From Bacillaceae bacterium (lineage in GTDB: Bacteria; Bacillota; Bacilli; Bacillales; Alkalibacillaceae), in contig JACDOD010000001.1 of NCBI GenBank assembly GCA_017656265.1, positions 620,001 to 684,000 of the forward strand: a stretch of DNA of 64,000 bases, given 5' to 3'. Positions 1-9,234 of the stretch are shown here, piece by piece. Position 1 is the first letter of the stretch; each line of letters starts with the position of its first letter. A program made the translations under genes and the position numbers. The notes under the pieces are model-generated. The model saw only the letters and a program-made list of their open reading frames with translations. It was not told the origin of the DNA and made no database searches.

Positions 1-447
1 TAATTCTTCTCCATTATTTTCAATAGTGACCCCTGTTACTTCCAGACGATCCCCATTTACTTTAACCTTTACATTTTGGCCGAAAAAATCAGTTCCACCT
101 AACCCTCCTCCATAAACTCCCCTTATATCAATTTTAGACTGCTGTTTGTCAAAAGGCATGGTAAAAAACGATTGCATGTTTAAGAGGTTCAGTTTCATTT
201 TGAAGGGGATCCAGTCAACTTCATAATACCATGGTAATTCTCGGCTGAATCCTGTTTCCACCTCTTTGTTGACAAAAGGATAGTGTACAATTTCTTTGAT
301 ATGAAAAGGTCGATCGTCTTTTAATTGCAGAGTTCCTTCAACAGAATAGGTATAGATGGTCATCCAGTGATGATTCCCAAATAATAAAAGAACAAAAAAT
401 GCCATACCCGCCAGTGCCAGCAGCAATTTTTTAAAAATAACCTTCAC
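1..447 (-). CDS. N-terminal part of a membrane-anchored protein of unknown function
   Basis: An open frame runs off the left edge of the window for 149 codons. It begins with a basic residue pair and a single hydrophobic segment (about residues 7-24, rich in Leu, Ala and Phe), followed by a soluble part with many aromatic residues and beta-strand-like spacing. This suggests one membrane anchor with an outside domain. The start is uncertain: a GTG at 447 lies directly behind a G-rich ribosome site (only about one base of spacing), so a TTG about 8 codons later is also possible. I do not recognise the family. The C-terminus is missing. Confidence 0.6.
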   Translation of the reverse strand, partial: MKVIFKKLLLALAGMAFFVLLLFGNHHWMTIYTYSVEGTLQLKDDRPFHIKEIVHYPFVNKEVETGFSRELPWYYEVDWIPFKMKLNLLNMQSFFTMPFDKQQSKIDIRGVYGGGLGGTDFFGQNVKVKVNGDRLEVTGVTIENNGEEL

Positions 448-494
448 TCCCCCCTGTGAAAAAAGAATTCTTTCATGCTACTTTAAGGTAAGGT

Positions 495-875
495 TTATTG
501 CTCTTTAATCATCCCGTAACTGGTTCCTGTCAGCACTTCTTTTCCTTCCTGATTTCGAAATACCGACCTCATTGCAACTTTTATAACTCCTTTTTCATGT
601 TCCATATCCGTAATCGTTAATTTGCATGTAATGGTATCACCCGTGAACACCGGACGAATATACTCAAAATTCATGTTTCTGGCTATGTAGTTGAAATCGC
701 CGCCAATCTTCGTTGCAATGCTAGCTGTCAAAAGTCCATGAATCATCAATCGCCCATGATCATCCGGTTTCATATGATGGCGGCCTTTATCCCCGGTTAA
801 TTCAGCAAATTGAAATGTTTCTTCCTCTGTAAAGGTTCGAGACCAGGTAAAAACATCACCGATTTTTATATCCAT
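495..875 (-). CDS. MaoC-like (R)-specific enoyl-CoA hydratase
   Basis: A 126-residue single hot-dog-fold protein of the MaoC/PhaJ type. Residues 19-36 (FQFAELTGDKGRHHMKPD) resemble the hydratase motif in which an Asp and a His do the catalysis, and the G-R-L-M-I-H-G-L-L-T stretch that follows is typical of the family. Members hydrate trans-2-enoyl-CoA to (R)-3-hydroxyacyl-CoA in fatty-acid or PHA metabolism. The usual N-P-x-H is replaced by G-R-H-H, so the exact substrate cannot be told. It is monocistronic on the minus strand, divergent from the MFS gene at 1079. Confidence 0.8.
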   Translation of the reverse strand: MDIKIGDVFTWSRTFTEEETFQFAELTGDKGRHHMKPDDHGRLMIHGLLTASIATKIGGDFNYIARNMNFEYIRPVFTGDTITCKLTITDMEHEKGVIKVAMRSVFRNQEGKEVLTGTSYGMIKEQ

Positions 876-1078
876 TTCATCGCCTCTTTGTAAATATTTA
901 GTAATACACTACAAATATATCATATGAGAGCCAATTAATGAATGTCTGTTCATTCCTTTTACAGTCTTTGTATAATTTCCAAAGCATTTTAATTGACGGG
1001 TTATTAGAACAAACCTATAATTCAACTATTCTAAGATACAATTAAACCAATACTTAAAGACTAAAGGAGATTTTTGCA

Positions 1079-2401
1079 ATGCCCAATCAGACCAACCACT
1101 TCCATACACCTGAATGGATTCACCGTTACATAGATTCACCGCAGAATCGAAAACATTTATACCACAAAACATTACTGATCATCGTTCTTTCTCAATTTTT
1201 TGGCGGTGCGGGACTGGCAGCCGGTATAACGGTAGGAGCACTTCTTGCGCAGGATATGCTCGGATCTGACAGCCTTGCAGGTGTTCCTATTGCCTTATTC
1301 ACACTTGGGTCTGCCGGAGCGGCGATGCTGGTCGGAAGACTTTCGCAAAAATATGGAAGGCGATCAGGGTTGGCGGCTGGTTTTTTGGCAGGAGCAGCAG
1401 GAGCCATTGGAGTCGTCTTTTCTGCCATCCTGCAAAATGTCCCTCTGCTTTTTGCATCCCTTTTAATCTATGGATCTGGTACGGCAACCAACTTACAGGC
1501 TCGATATGCCGGTACAGATTTAGCAGGACCTAGACAGAGAGCCACTGCCGTAAGCATCGCTATGGTATCGACCACGTTTGGTGCCGTGGCTGGGCCAAAT
1601 TTAGTCGATGTCATGGGTGAGTTTGCTGTTTCCATCCAAGTTCCTGCCCTTGCTGGCCCATTTATTCTTGCCGCTGCCGCTTTTGGTCTGTCTGGTGTGT
1701 TACTGCTAATTTTTTTACGGCCTGATCCACTTGTTGTAGCCAGAGCTATTGCTAATAATCAGGAACATGAAGATCCTGCAGAGGTTGACGTCCCTCAAGA
1801 TACCGTCAACAGAAAAGGAGTATACGTTGGAGCAACTACGATGGTTCTGACACAAATCGTGATGGTGGCCATTATGACAATGACTCCCGTCCACATGGAG
1901 AAACATGGTCATAGCCTTGGGGATGTTGGAATGGTAATAGGGATTCATATAGGTGCCATGTATCTGCCCTCCCTGATAACCGGATACCTTGTTGATCGCG
2001 TTGGACGAATTACGATGGCGATTGCTTCCGGCATAACTCTGCTTGCCTCGGGTCTTCTGTCAGCTTTTGCACCAGGAGATTCCATGTTGTTGCTTACGAT
2101 TGCACTAGCTTTACTTGGCCTTGGTTGGAATTTTGGATTAATTAGCGGGACATCACTCATTATTGATGCCACCACTTTAGACACCCGTGCCAAGACACAA
2201 GGGGCAGTTGATGTGCTCATTGCCCTGGCAGGAGCGTCAGGTGGTGCATTGTCCGGCATGGTAGTCGCACACAGCAGTTTTTTTGCTCTCTCACTTGGAG
2301 GAGGGCTACTGTCTCTTATTCTGATCCCCGTTATGATCTGGTATATCAGCTCTTATACATACGTGCAGAAAGAGAAAATGAAAAGCCAGGGACTCCAGTG
2401 A
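1079..2401 (+). CDS. MFS transporter, drug-exporter-like
   Basis: A 440-residue major facilitator with about 12 hydrophobic segments. A clear motif-A loop (GRLSQKYGRR, near residue 86) sits between segments 2 and 3, and a second GYLVDRVGR copy lies in the C-terminal half (near residue 303). A cytosolic N-terminal extension of about 28 residues precedes the first helix. The ATG follows AAAGGAGA at good spacing. Such proteins usually export small molecules by proton exchange; the substrate cannot be predicted. It is followed by the repeat element at 2478-2786. Confidence 0.85.
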   Translation: MPNQTNHFHTPEWIHRYIDSPQNRKHLYHKTLLIIVLSQFFGGAGLAAGITVGALLAQDMLGSDSLAGVPIALFTLGSAGAAMLVGRLSQKYGRRSGLAAGFLAGAAGAIGVVFSAILQNVPLLFASLLIYGSGTATNLQARYAGTDLAGPRQRATAVSIAMVSTTFGAVAGPNLVDVMGEFAVSIQVPALAGPFILAAAAFGLSGVLLLIFLRPDPLVVARAIANNQEHEDPAEVDVPQDTVNRKGVYVGATTMVLTQIVMVAIMTMTPVHMEKHGHSLGDVGMVIGIHIGAMYLPSLITGYLVDRVGRITMAIASGITLLASGLLSAFAPGDSMLLLTIALALLGLGWNFGLISGTSLIIDATTLDTRAKTQGAVDVLIALAGASGGALSGMVVAHSSFFALSLGGGLLSLILIPVMIWYISSYTYVQKEKMKSQGLQ

Positions 2402-2477
2402 AACATAAATTAGTAATGACAAGTAAAACAGAAACTAACGCACGATACATCATCTATCACCCTCTAAGAACCTAAAA

Positions 2478-2786
2478 AGCTGGGACAAAAATTAATTTAA
2501 AGATGGAAATAAACGAACAAAAAATTTACATTGTCTACATGCACAGACTCCTGGTCGACTATAACCGGCCGCGTCCTGTGGCCAACGTCGACACTAGCAC
2601 GTCCTGTGCGTCGCGGGAACAGCACGAGCCGAAAATCGTTCAGACAGCGAAGAATGAGCTGCCTTAGGAAGGCCTTAGACCGTGCCCACGGAAAGCAAAA
2701 CATGTTGACGAAGTAAAAAATCCGAACTAGTTCATCTTACGAATGAATGTAGTTCGGATTTTTCATTACCTTTTGCACCTTTGTTT
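2478..2786 (+). repeat. Modular intergenic repeat, copy 1 (modules A, B, D)
   Basis: It begins with AGCTGGGACAAAA (2478-2490) and ends with a decayed counterpart near 2772-2786. Inside are module A (about 2545-2632, GC-rich, with GGTCGAC, AACCGGCC and CGTCCTGTG), module B (about 2660-2706, CCTTAGxCCGTGCCCACGGAAAGC) and module D, a hairpin at 2715-2764 (AAATCCGAACTA against TAGTTCGGATTT) followed by T residues. The same modules recur near 14.5, 34.9, 37.0 and 56.5 kb. Module D could end transcription of the MFS gene. Open frames inside it are by-products of its base composition. Confidence 0.85.
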
Positions 2787-2799
2787 CAGCTTTTTCCGG

Positions 2800-4014
2800 T
2801 TAAGATCTTTCTGAATAAGCCTCTCCATTCAAATATCTGTGCTTTAACATGGCATAAACCGCCGATCCGCCAAGCAGAAAACCAGCCAGCAAAAACACAT
2901 TTCGAACTCCGATCTGCTCTGCAAGCACACCAAAAATTAAAGAAGATAAACCAAAGGTAATCGATACAAGCGAATGCTGTGCACCATAAATTTTCGGCAG
3001 TTCATTCACAGCTGTAGACTTTTGAATGTGGGTTTCCATAACAATTGCTTTCATCTGATCTATTATGCCGTGAAAGCCAGCAAATAACAATGCGATCAAG
3101 GCCATGGAATTGAATCCAAAGATGAACGTAATCAGGCTGACACCTCCGGAACTGAGGATAAGTATCTTCTTCAGGTGGGCTTCCATCCATGAGGAAAATC
3201 TTGTTCCAATCATCCCGCCTATGATTAAGCCGAGAAAAAAGGATGTATTGATATAACCCCACCATGATTCTGTTGCATGTAGAACCTCTGTCACAAACAC
3301 ATATAGAATAGCTGCAATCCACACCACATTTGCGATCGCTTCAAAAAAGATCATCACGTGAATCATTCTGAGTAGCGGGTTTTGCCATATCAGCTTCCAC
3401 CCTTCTTTCAGGGCATCCCATGTATCCCCCTTTTCTTCCCGGGGCTGAAATGGAAATGGATCTTTTAAGAGAACCATCATCCCTGTTGAAACAATATAGA
3501 GACATAACGTTACCCAAATGACCATCTTTCCGCCTATTATAACTACAAGTATTCCTCCCGCTGCCCAGCCGCCAAGTTGTAGAGTCTGACGCACAACTGA
3601 TAGAAAACTATTCGCTGTAACAATTTCATGCTCTTCTACTAATCTTGGAATCATTGATGTGGATGATGGAGCAGCCCACCCATCTAAAAAGGCGATTAAA
3701 AAGACAAGCATGAGTATAATCCACAACTGTGAGCCTGAAAAAACAGTCACCAGACCTAAGATGACTAATACCCCTGTTTTCAATAGCTGTGATCCAGCGA
3801 GCAGTTGCTTTAATGGAAATCGGTCAAACATCAAAGGTGATAACAGGCCGCTAATAAACCGGCCAGTTGTATTTAAAAATGGCAGAAAGGTCAGGTAAAA
3901 AACAGAATGTGTCTCCAAATATAAAATAGATATGAGCCCGACAATATACAGAACATCACCCAAATCTGCAAAGGCCTGACCTATCCATAAAAACCGAAAA
4001 GATTTACTTTTCAT
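2800..4014 (-). CDS. MFS transporter
   Basis: A 404-residue polytopic membrane protein with 10-12 hydrophobic segments and the layout of an MFS permease. An aspartate-containing F-A-D-L-G-D stretch lies in the first helix and a charged loop of about 30 residues separates the two halves (around residue 190-215). The ATG follows AAAAAGGGG. It is convergent with the first MFS gene and the repeat lies between them. The substrate is unknown; macrolide-efflux-like MFS proteins have this look, but I cannot assign one. Confidence 0.8.
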   Translation of the reverse strand: MKSKSFRFLWIGQAFADLGDVLYIVGLISILYLETHSVFYLTFLPFLNTTGRFISGLLSPLMFDRFPLKQLLAGSQLLKTGVLVILGLVTVFSGSQLWIILMLVFLIAFLDGWAAPSSTSMIPRLVEEHEIVTANSFLSVVRQTLQLGGWAAGGILVVIIGGKMVIWVTLCLYIVSTGMMVLLKDPFPFQPREEKGDTWDALKEGWKLIWQNPLLRMIHVMIFFEAIANVVWIAAILYVFVTEVLHATESWWGYINTSFFLGLIIGGMIGTRFSSWMEAHLKKILILSSGGVSLITFIFGFNSMALIALLFAGFHGIIDQMKAIVMETHIQKSTAVNELPKIYGAQHSLVSITFGLSSLIFGVLAEQIGVRNVFLLAGFLLGGSAVYAMLKHRYLNGEAYSERS

Positions 4015-4207
4015 GTTTACTACCCCTTTTTAACATGTTCATGATATTTAGTTAATTTGATCCGGGCAGTAAATATTACACTCGAAAAACCTCCTCACTT
4101 GCATTATGTTTCCAAAAAATAGCAAAGGGGGTAGCAAATATCATCTTTCCAATTCATAGTCCAATAAGATTTAACGCATTAGCAAGAATCGTTTTATCAA
4201 TTGTTTC

Positions 4208-5053
4208 TTATGATTTGGATTCCTTTTTATATATGACCGGTGGTAAAAACCCTTCCTGACTGACAAAAATCTGGTTTTCAAGAAAAGACTTCTTAAACTG
4301 AGCCATTACTTTTTTATAAGCATCCGGATGAAACCAATCCTCCAGGCCGTTTTCCACATAACGATCGCGAATCCTAAGACTCTTTGTCCGCTTTCCTCCG
4401 CTTCCATCCCCCATAAAATAATCGTCAATGGTCACCCGGTCAACTACCGCACTCAGTTTTCTCCCGAATTCCTCCGAACAGGGTAGAATGGGGGAAACGG
4501 CGGCCTGAGCTGGGATCCCCTCCCGCTTTAGTTCAGCTAGGGCCCTCAGTCTCCCGGCAACAGGAGGAGCTACCGGAGTAAAGATTTTTCGGATATCCTC
4601 CCTGTCGGTTTCCACTGTTATGCTCACTAGCAGGTGATCTTTCAGCCGTTTAAGAAGATCCATGTCCCTCGTCACCAGGGGACTTCTGGTCTGGAGCAAT
4701 AAAAAATCAGGAGGCATCTCTACCATGGCAGCCAGTATAGAGCGTGTGATCTCTTCCTTTATCTCCACAGGCTGATAGGGATCCGTGCTTGAGGACATGA
4801 AAATCGTAATGTGTTCATATTTTTTTCTGGCCCGGGCTAATTCTTTCAGATAGAGTTCACCTGCGTTCTCCTTTACATCCACCCATGTTCCCCATTCTTC
4901 TTTCCGAAACAGATTCACAGGCATTTTGCGGACATAGCAATAGGAACAGCCAAAACTGCATCCTGTATAGGGATTAAGCGAAAAAGTGTATCCCCTTAGA
5001 TAACCACTGGCCGGGGTAAGTATGGATTTCGCCTGCTTTTTGGACATATTCAT
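4208..5053 (-). CDS. SPL-family radical SAM protein (COG1533 type)
   Basis: A 281-residue radical SAM enzyme. Residues 26-42 hold N-P-Y-T-G-C-S-F-G-C-S-Y-C-Y, the CxxxCxxC cluster motif in the arrangement seen in spore-photoproduct-lyase-like proteins. The next part (FMSSSTDPYQP, near residue 86) is a hallmark of the COG1533 group. True SplB is longer (about 340 residues) and has a further catalytic Cys, so this is a relative of unknown substrate rather than a proven DNA-repair enzyme. The start is chosen for the GAGGA site about 7 bases upstream. Confidence 0.8.
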   Translation of the reverse strand: MNMSKKQAKSILTPASGYLRGYTFSLNPYTGCSFGCSYCYVRKMPVNLFRKEEWGTWVDVKENAGELYLKELARARKKYEHITIFMSSSTDPYQPVEIKEEITRSILAAMVEMPPDFLLLQTRSPLVTRDMDLLKRLKDHLLVSITVETDREDIRKIFTPVAPPVAGRLRALAELKREGIPAQAAVSPILPCSEEFGRKLSAVVDRVTIDDYFMGDGSGGKRTKSLRIRDRYVENGLEDWFHPDAYKKVMAQFKKSFLENQIFVSQEGFLPPVIYKKESKS

Positions 5054-5197
5054 TAGGAATCCTCACTTTACAGGAAAAATATCGCTGGAAAATAAGTCAC
5101 CAGCACCTCTCAATGACTGTTAAAATGACCGGCCTTTTACCGACTAGTTTCCGCATATCTTTAACATACCCCAAGAAAAACACCTTTTTCTATCTAA

Positions 5198-6844
5198 TTA
5201 TTCTTCTTTCTTTATCCCTGATTTCCCTTTTACGTAGATCATTCTGGAAACCCCTAATCCAACACCGCCAAGAACAGTAAACAATATAGCCCGGAATTCC
5301 AGAGAAATATCTGATAGATCAATCCCAATGACTTTCACAAGGGTTGCAAACAGCAGAGCAATTCCTGTGAGTCTGAACGTCTTGCTCTGTTTGACAATAC
5401 CATAGATAATAAACCCGACAGCATAAATGGCCCATGCAAATGAACTGAACATGTGCTGCATATTGAGATCCAGGTCTCTAGAAGCAGCATAGCTGATCTG
5501 AGTAATCCAGATGAGCGGAAGCAGAATATTGACAAATAACAGGAACTTCAGCAGCTCCTTTTTCTGGAATGATTCGTATCTGCGGATGGAGTCAGTAATA
5601 AAAAATAGTGATAATACCATAACAGTCCAGGATAAGGCAGTCAGTGAAAAAATCCGTTCAATAAAATTTGAAAATGTAAAGATTAAACCAAATCCATAAG
5701 GGAACAAAGCAATGATTTTTTGGAATCTGATGTTTAACCTGAGCCCCAGCCATAACGCAATAGTTCCTTCGACAAGTAAAGGAACGGGGTTGGTTTCCAC
5801 ATCCATGATATCCATAATCGAAAACATGAAAGCAAACGTTGATATGCTGATTGATATGGCAAAACGGTTGCGGTCTCTTGAAAAATAAACCGCAGACAAA
5901 ATAGCATAAAACAGACCAAAAACGATATAGTACCATCGCTGATCGTCATCTGGAACAGCTAGAATAACCCATCCTGAAATCACAATAAAACTTGAAAAGT
6001 GAAAGATAAGCTGTGTCTTGTGAGCAATTATTTTACGTATAAACAGCCAGAGCAACAAAAGGTGCTGAGCAATAGCTGCAAATACAAAATACTCATCCTG
6101 CGGTACTGAATCTAAAATCATCGATGCCACAAATGCCGCATGGAGCAGCCAGAAGGATACATAATGCAAAACCGTATAGTTATTTCGGACTGCATAGTAG
6201 AGGAAGACCCCGTAGAGCAATACCTCATACATCACGAAAAAAGCGATATTTACTCCGTTGCTCTCAAGCAGGAAAGGAATTAAAAATCCTCCTGCAGAAG
6301 AAAGAACCGCTAAAGCCTGTGATTGATGCCTGTAGGAGAAAAATACTCCGGCAGCAATCCACAGGATATTTAATAAAGCCGCAATGGCAAATGGAAAATA
6401 GCCGTAAAGTATATGAGCTGCAAAGGTTGACAGCATTAGTAATAGGACTGAACCAGCAATCAGCACCTGTCCCAGTCTTTCTCTGCTTTTCTGTACCTGG
6501 ATCTCACCTAAAATGACAAATCCAGCAGCAGTCATATAACCGAGAACAACACGGATCGGTTCGGTAATGAACCCTTTATCAAAAGTTGCTTTAAACCCCC
6601 AGATAACACCAATAATTAATACAAAAACAAATATTCGAGGAAGCCAGACTTTTCCCAATAAGTACTCCCAGTCAACCGGTTCATGAGCATTTGTATTTTC
6701 TTGTTCCGAAGACGTTTTTTGTTTGGTCGTCCATTCTTTATGGCTTTTAGTGTTGACATAACTTTTATTCCCTTTTAATAACCGGACTTCTTTTTCCAAT
6801 TGCTGAATACGTTTTTCCAGTTCAGCTATTCGATTTTCATCCAT
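5198..6844 (-). CDS. DUF2339 multi-pass membrane protein
   Basis: A 548-residue protein. Residues 1-25 form a short charged coiled coil (ENRIAELEKRIQQLEKEVRLL), followed by a polar linker of about 40 residues. Some 14 or more hydrophobic helices fill the rest, ending in a basic tail. This layout matches the DUF2339 family, whose function is unknown. The gene is alone on the minus strand. The coiled coil suggests that the cytosolic end oligomerises, which is inference. Confidence 0.75.
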   Translation of the reverse strand: MDENRIAELEKRIQQLEKEVRLLKGNKSYVNTKSHKEWTTKQKTSSEQENTNAHEPVDWEYLLGKVWLPRIFVFVLIIGVIWGFKATFDKGFITEPIRVVLGYMTAAGFVILGEIQVQKSRERLGQVLIAGSVLLLMLSTFAAHILYGYFPFAIAALLNILWIAAGVFFSYRHQSQALAVLSSAGGFLIPFLLESNGVNIAFFVMYEVLLYGVFLYYAVRNNYTVLHYVSFWLLHAAFVASMILDSVPQDEYFVFAAIAQHLLLLWLFIRKIIAHKTQLIFHFSSFIVISGWVILAVPDDDQRWYYIVFGLFYAILSAVYFSRDRNRFAISISISTFAFMFSIMDIMDVETNPVPLLVEGTIALWLGLRLNIRFQKIIALFPYGFGLIFTFSNFIERIFSLTALSWTVMVLSLFFITDSIRRYESFQKKELLKFLLFVNILLPLIWITQISYAASRDLDLNMQHMFSSFAWAIYAVGFIIYGIVKQSKTFRLTGIALLFATLVKVIGIDLSDISLEFRAILFTVLGGVGLGVSRMIYVKGKSGIKKEE

Positions 6845-7029
6845 GTTTTCACCCTTTCATTAAATACTACCTATACATTACTATAAAATTCCAGAAAATA
6901 AACTCTTTTTTGTAAATGTAAGCCTTTTCAAACATAATTTTCTATTTATTTAAGAACATTTTACAGTAATTTTTCATTTAATGGTTTATAATAAGGAAAA
7001 CAAAGAAAAGAAAGGCTGATTTCATTTCT

Positions 7030-7665
7030 ATGAACGAACCTTATTCTAAAAAAGAAGAATTAGCTAATGCCATTACTCATGGCCTGGGTGCTTTTTTAAG
7101 CATTGCTGCACTGGTCATTTTGATTGTTTATGCCAGCCAAAATGGAAGTGCATGGCAGATTATTTCCGTCACCATTTATGGCATTACTATGCTTCTTATG
7201 TACTTATCCTCGACGATTCTTCACAGTTTGCCTCCTGGAAGATGGAAAAACTTTTTCTTAATGATGGATCATACGTCCATTTATCTCTTCATCGCCGGAA
7301 CTTATACTCCTGTATCACTATTACTCATTAAAGGAACAGTAGGATGGGTTTTATTTGGGGTAGTCTGGGGAATTGCCCTTTTGGGGATTGTTTTTAAAAT
7401 CGTTTTTTTGAAGAAATTTATGATTTTATCTACCCTGCTATACTTACTATTGGGCTGGTTTGTGGTTTTTGCATGGGACCCACTTGTTTCCAATATGGCC
7501 TATAATGGCATCGTCCTGCTCGTAGTTGGAGGAATTTGTTATACGGTGGGGAGCATTTTCTTTATGTGGCGCGCCTTTCCTTATCATCATGCAGTATGGC
7601 ATGTATTTGTCATTCTCGGAAGTGCGTTTCATTTCTTCTCTATTTTGTTTTATGTGGTAGCATAA
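7030..7665 (+). CDS. Hemolysin III / PAQR-family membrane protein (TrhA-like)
   Basis: A 211-residue protein with seven predicted membrane helices. It has the PAQR landmarks: E-E-L-A-N-A-I-T-H-G near residue 9, a Ser and His in S-S-T-I-L-H-S (about residues 60-66), M-D-H-T (about 79-82), and a C-terminal H-H-A-V-W-H-V (about 188-194). These His and Asp residues make the metal site of the family. Bacterial members affect membrane lipid balance; the hemolysin name is historical. A TATAAT-like box lies about 40 bases upstream and a terminator follows. Confidence 0.88.
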   Translation: MNEPYSKKEELANAITHGLGAFLSIAALVILIVYASQNGSAWQIISVTIYGITMLLMYLSSTILHSLPPGRWKNFFLMMDHTSIYLFIAGTYTPVSLLLIKGTVGWVLFGVVWGIALLGIVFKIVFLKKFMILSTLLYLLLGWFVVFAWDPLVSNMAYNGIVLLVVGGICYTVGSIFFMWRAFPYHHAVWHVFVILGSAFHFFSILFYVVA

Positions 7666-7673
7666 ATCAGTAG

Positions 7674-7704
7674 AAAACGGTGGGTTGCATTGCCACCGTT
7701 TTTC
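7674..7704 (+). terminator. Intrinsic terminator after the hemolysin III gene
   Basis: AAACGGTGG and CCACCGTTT form a 9-bp stem with a 9-base loop, followed by a run of T. The A-rich left arm may also serve the convergent GNAT gene. Confidence 0.85.
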
Positions 7705-7715
7705 TATAATCTCTT

Positions 7716-8186
7716 TTACAAATCCATTGACAGACGTACCATATCCCGGCACCGGATGCCACTTTCAAAAATTTCTTCTGCATAATGTCTGACAAAGTAA
7801 TCATGATCAATACTCTGAACCCTAAAACCGCATTTCTGATATAGAGCCAGCTGCTGTATACTGGAATTCCCTGTCCCTATTTCAATGGTTTTAGCCCCCA
7901 GCTGCTTCGCTTGCTTAATGGCGTCCATTACAAGGCATTTTCCTATTCCTTTGTTCTGAAATTCGGGGTCCACAGCAACATTTACTATTTCAATGGTATG
8001 AGGCCTTGTATCCAGCAGCACATAAACACCGATTACCCGTTGATCAAAAAAACCAACATAACAATGTCCCCTTGCAAGGTAATCATCAATAGACTCCCTT
8101 GATGGATCAGCTAAATAAAGCAGTTCATAAGGAAGTATCTCGTGTTCATTATCTATTTTTTGTATGTTAATTTCCGGCTTGCTCAA
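7716..8186 (-). CDS. GNAT-family N-acetyltransferase
   Basis: A 156-residue single-domain acetyltransferase. The acetyl-CoA pyrophosphate loop is the Q-N-K-G-I-G-K stretch (about residues 76-82) in motif A, preceded by V-N-V-A-V-D-P-E. Motif B follows with L-A-L-Y-Q-K-C-G-F (near residues 111-119). Small GNATs acetylate amines on metabolites, antibiotics or proteins, and the substrate cannot be read from sequence. It converges on the hemolysin III gene. Confidence 0.85.
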   Translation of the reverse strand: MSKPEINIQKIDNEHEILPYELLYLADPSRESIDDYLARGHCYVGFFDQRVIGVYVLLDTRPHTIEIVNVAVDPEFQNKGIGKCLVMDAIKQAKQLGAKTIEIGTGNSSIQQLALYQKCGFRVQSIDHDYFVRHYAEEIFESGIRCRDMVRLSMDL

Positions 8187-8286
8187 CTTAAACTCTCCTC
8201 TCCTGAAAACATTCGCGTTAATAAGCGCCGACCCGATAAGCCTTTTTCTTACCAGACCGACGCCATTTTAAAACTGACTCTTCCAC

Positions 8287-9054
8287 TTAAAATGGATGCG
8301 GATTGAGCCATTGCCCCCCATCCAATGTCACCACTTCACCGTTCATATAAGCAGCCTTCTCCGACAGAATAAAGAAGGCAAGTTCAGCAATCTCTTCCGG
8401 TGTTCCCAGCCGTTTTAATGGCACGGATTGAAGGGTGCGCTTAGCTGCTTCTTCCGATTCCCATAGCTTTTCTGCACCGCCTGTCCGTTCAATTGGTCCG
8501 GGGGCTATTGCATTGGTTCGAATTCCATATTTGCTGCCCCATTCAACTGCCAGTGTACGGGTCATCGATAATACACCTGCTTTAGCAGCGGCAGAGTGTA
8601 TCACGCCTGCCCCGGCACCCCAGGCATAAGTTGCAACCATGTTTAATATGTTCCCTTTCATGCCGTTTTCAATCCAGTAGTTCCCTACTGACCTGCTGCA
8701 ATAGAATGTACCGTTTAACACAATATCAATAACGGCGTTCCATCCGTTCACGGACAATTTTTCAGCTGGACAAATAAAGTTTCCCGCTGCATTGTTCACC
8801 AGATGATTGATGGCACCAAATGTAGTCACAGCCTCCTCTACCATCCGATCCACATCATCAGGGTTTCGTACATCCATCGAAATTGTATGTACAAAAAGAT
8901 TTTTCCCTTCAAGAATTTCCTCTTTTGCCCTGGCCAGTTTATCTGTATCACGTCCGGTAATAATTACTTTTGCACCTTCATGAGCGAATTTTTTTGCCAT
9001 GTATTTCCCCATCCCGCTAGAACCGCCAGTAACAATAACGACTTCATCCTTCAT
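8287..9054 (-). CDS. fadH: 2,4-dienoyl-CoA reductase (SDR family)
   Basis: A 255-residue short-chain dehydrogenase. It has T-G-G-S-S-G-M-G at the N-terminus for NADP binding and N-N-A-A-G-N-F in the middle. In place of the classical Y-x-x-x-K the S-A-A-A-K-A-G stretch has no Tyr, as in peroxisomal-type and bacterial 2,4-dienoyl-CoA reductases. It closely resembles B. subtilis FadH (YkuF), which reduces dienoyl-CoA in unsaturated fatty-acid beta-oxidation. The ATG at 9054 is chosen because AAGGAGGG lies just upstream; a frame continues 44 codons further up without a ribosome site. It is divergent from ykuE, its neighbour in B. subtilis. Confidence 0.88.
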   Translation of the reverse strand: MKDEVVIVTGGSSGMGKYMAKKFAHEGAKVIITGRDTDKLARAKEEILEGKNLFVHTISMDVRNPDDVDRMVEEAVTTFGAINHLVNNAAGNFICPAEKLSVNGWNAVIDIVLNGTFYCSRSVGNYWIENGMKGNILNMVATYAWGAGAGVIHSAAAKAGVLSMTRTLAVEWGSKYGIRTNAIAPGPIERTGGAEKLWESEEAAKRTLQSVPLKRLGTPEEIAELAFFILSEKAAYMNGEVVTLDGGQWLNPHPF

Positions 9055-9234
9055 CCTATTTCCCTCCTTAGAAAAAAAAATTCCACATAAGCAGGGGAAA
9101 ATCCTGTTTTTAGGGAAGGTAATTTTAAAAAAGAACTTAATCGCCAAAATGATTCGCATGCTCCTGTATTTATCTTTAAATAACATGCTATAATGCTACT
9201 GCATGTACAGAAATCACAAATAAGGATGAATCCG

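Noticed and set aside
2531-2716. Open frames inside the GC-rich repeat copies (also 14371-14830, 37170-37436 and 56475-56711)
   Set aside because: They lie wholly in repeat modules, have no ribosome site, and change with each copy; they reflect base composition.
5511-6516. Plus-strand frames opposite the DUF2339 gene
   Set aside because: Antisense shadows of a long hydrophobic coding sequence without ribosome sites.
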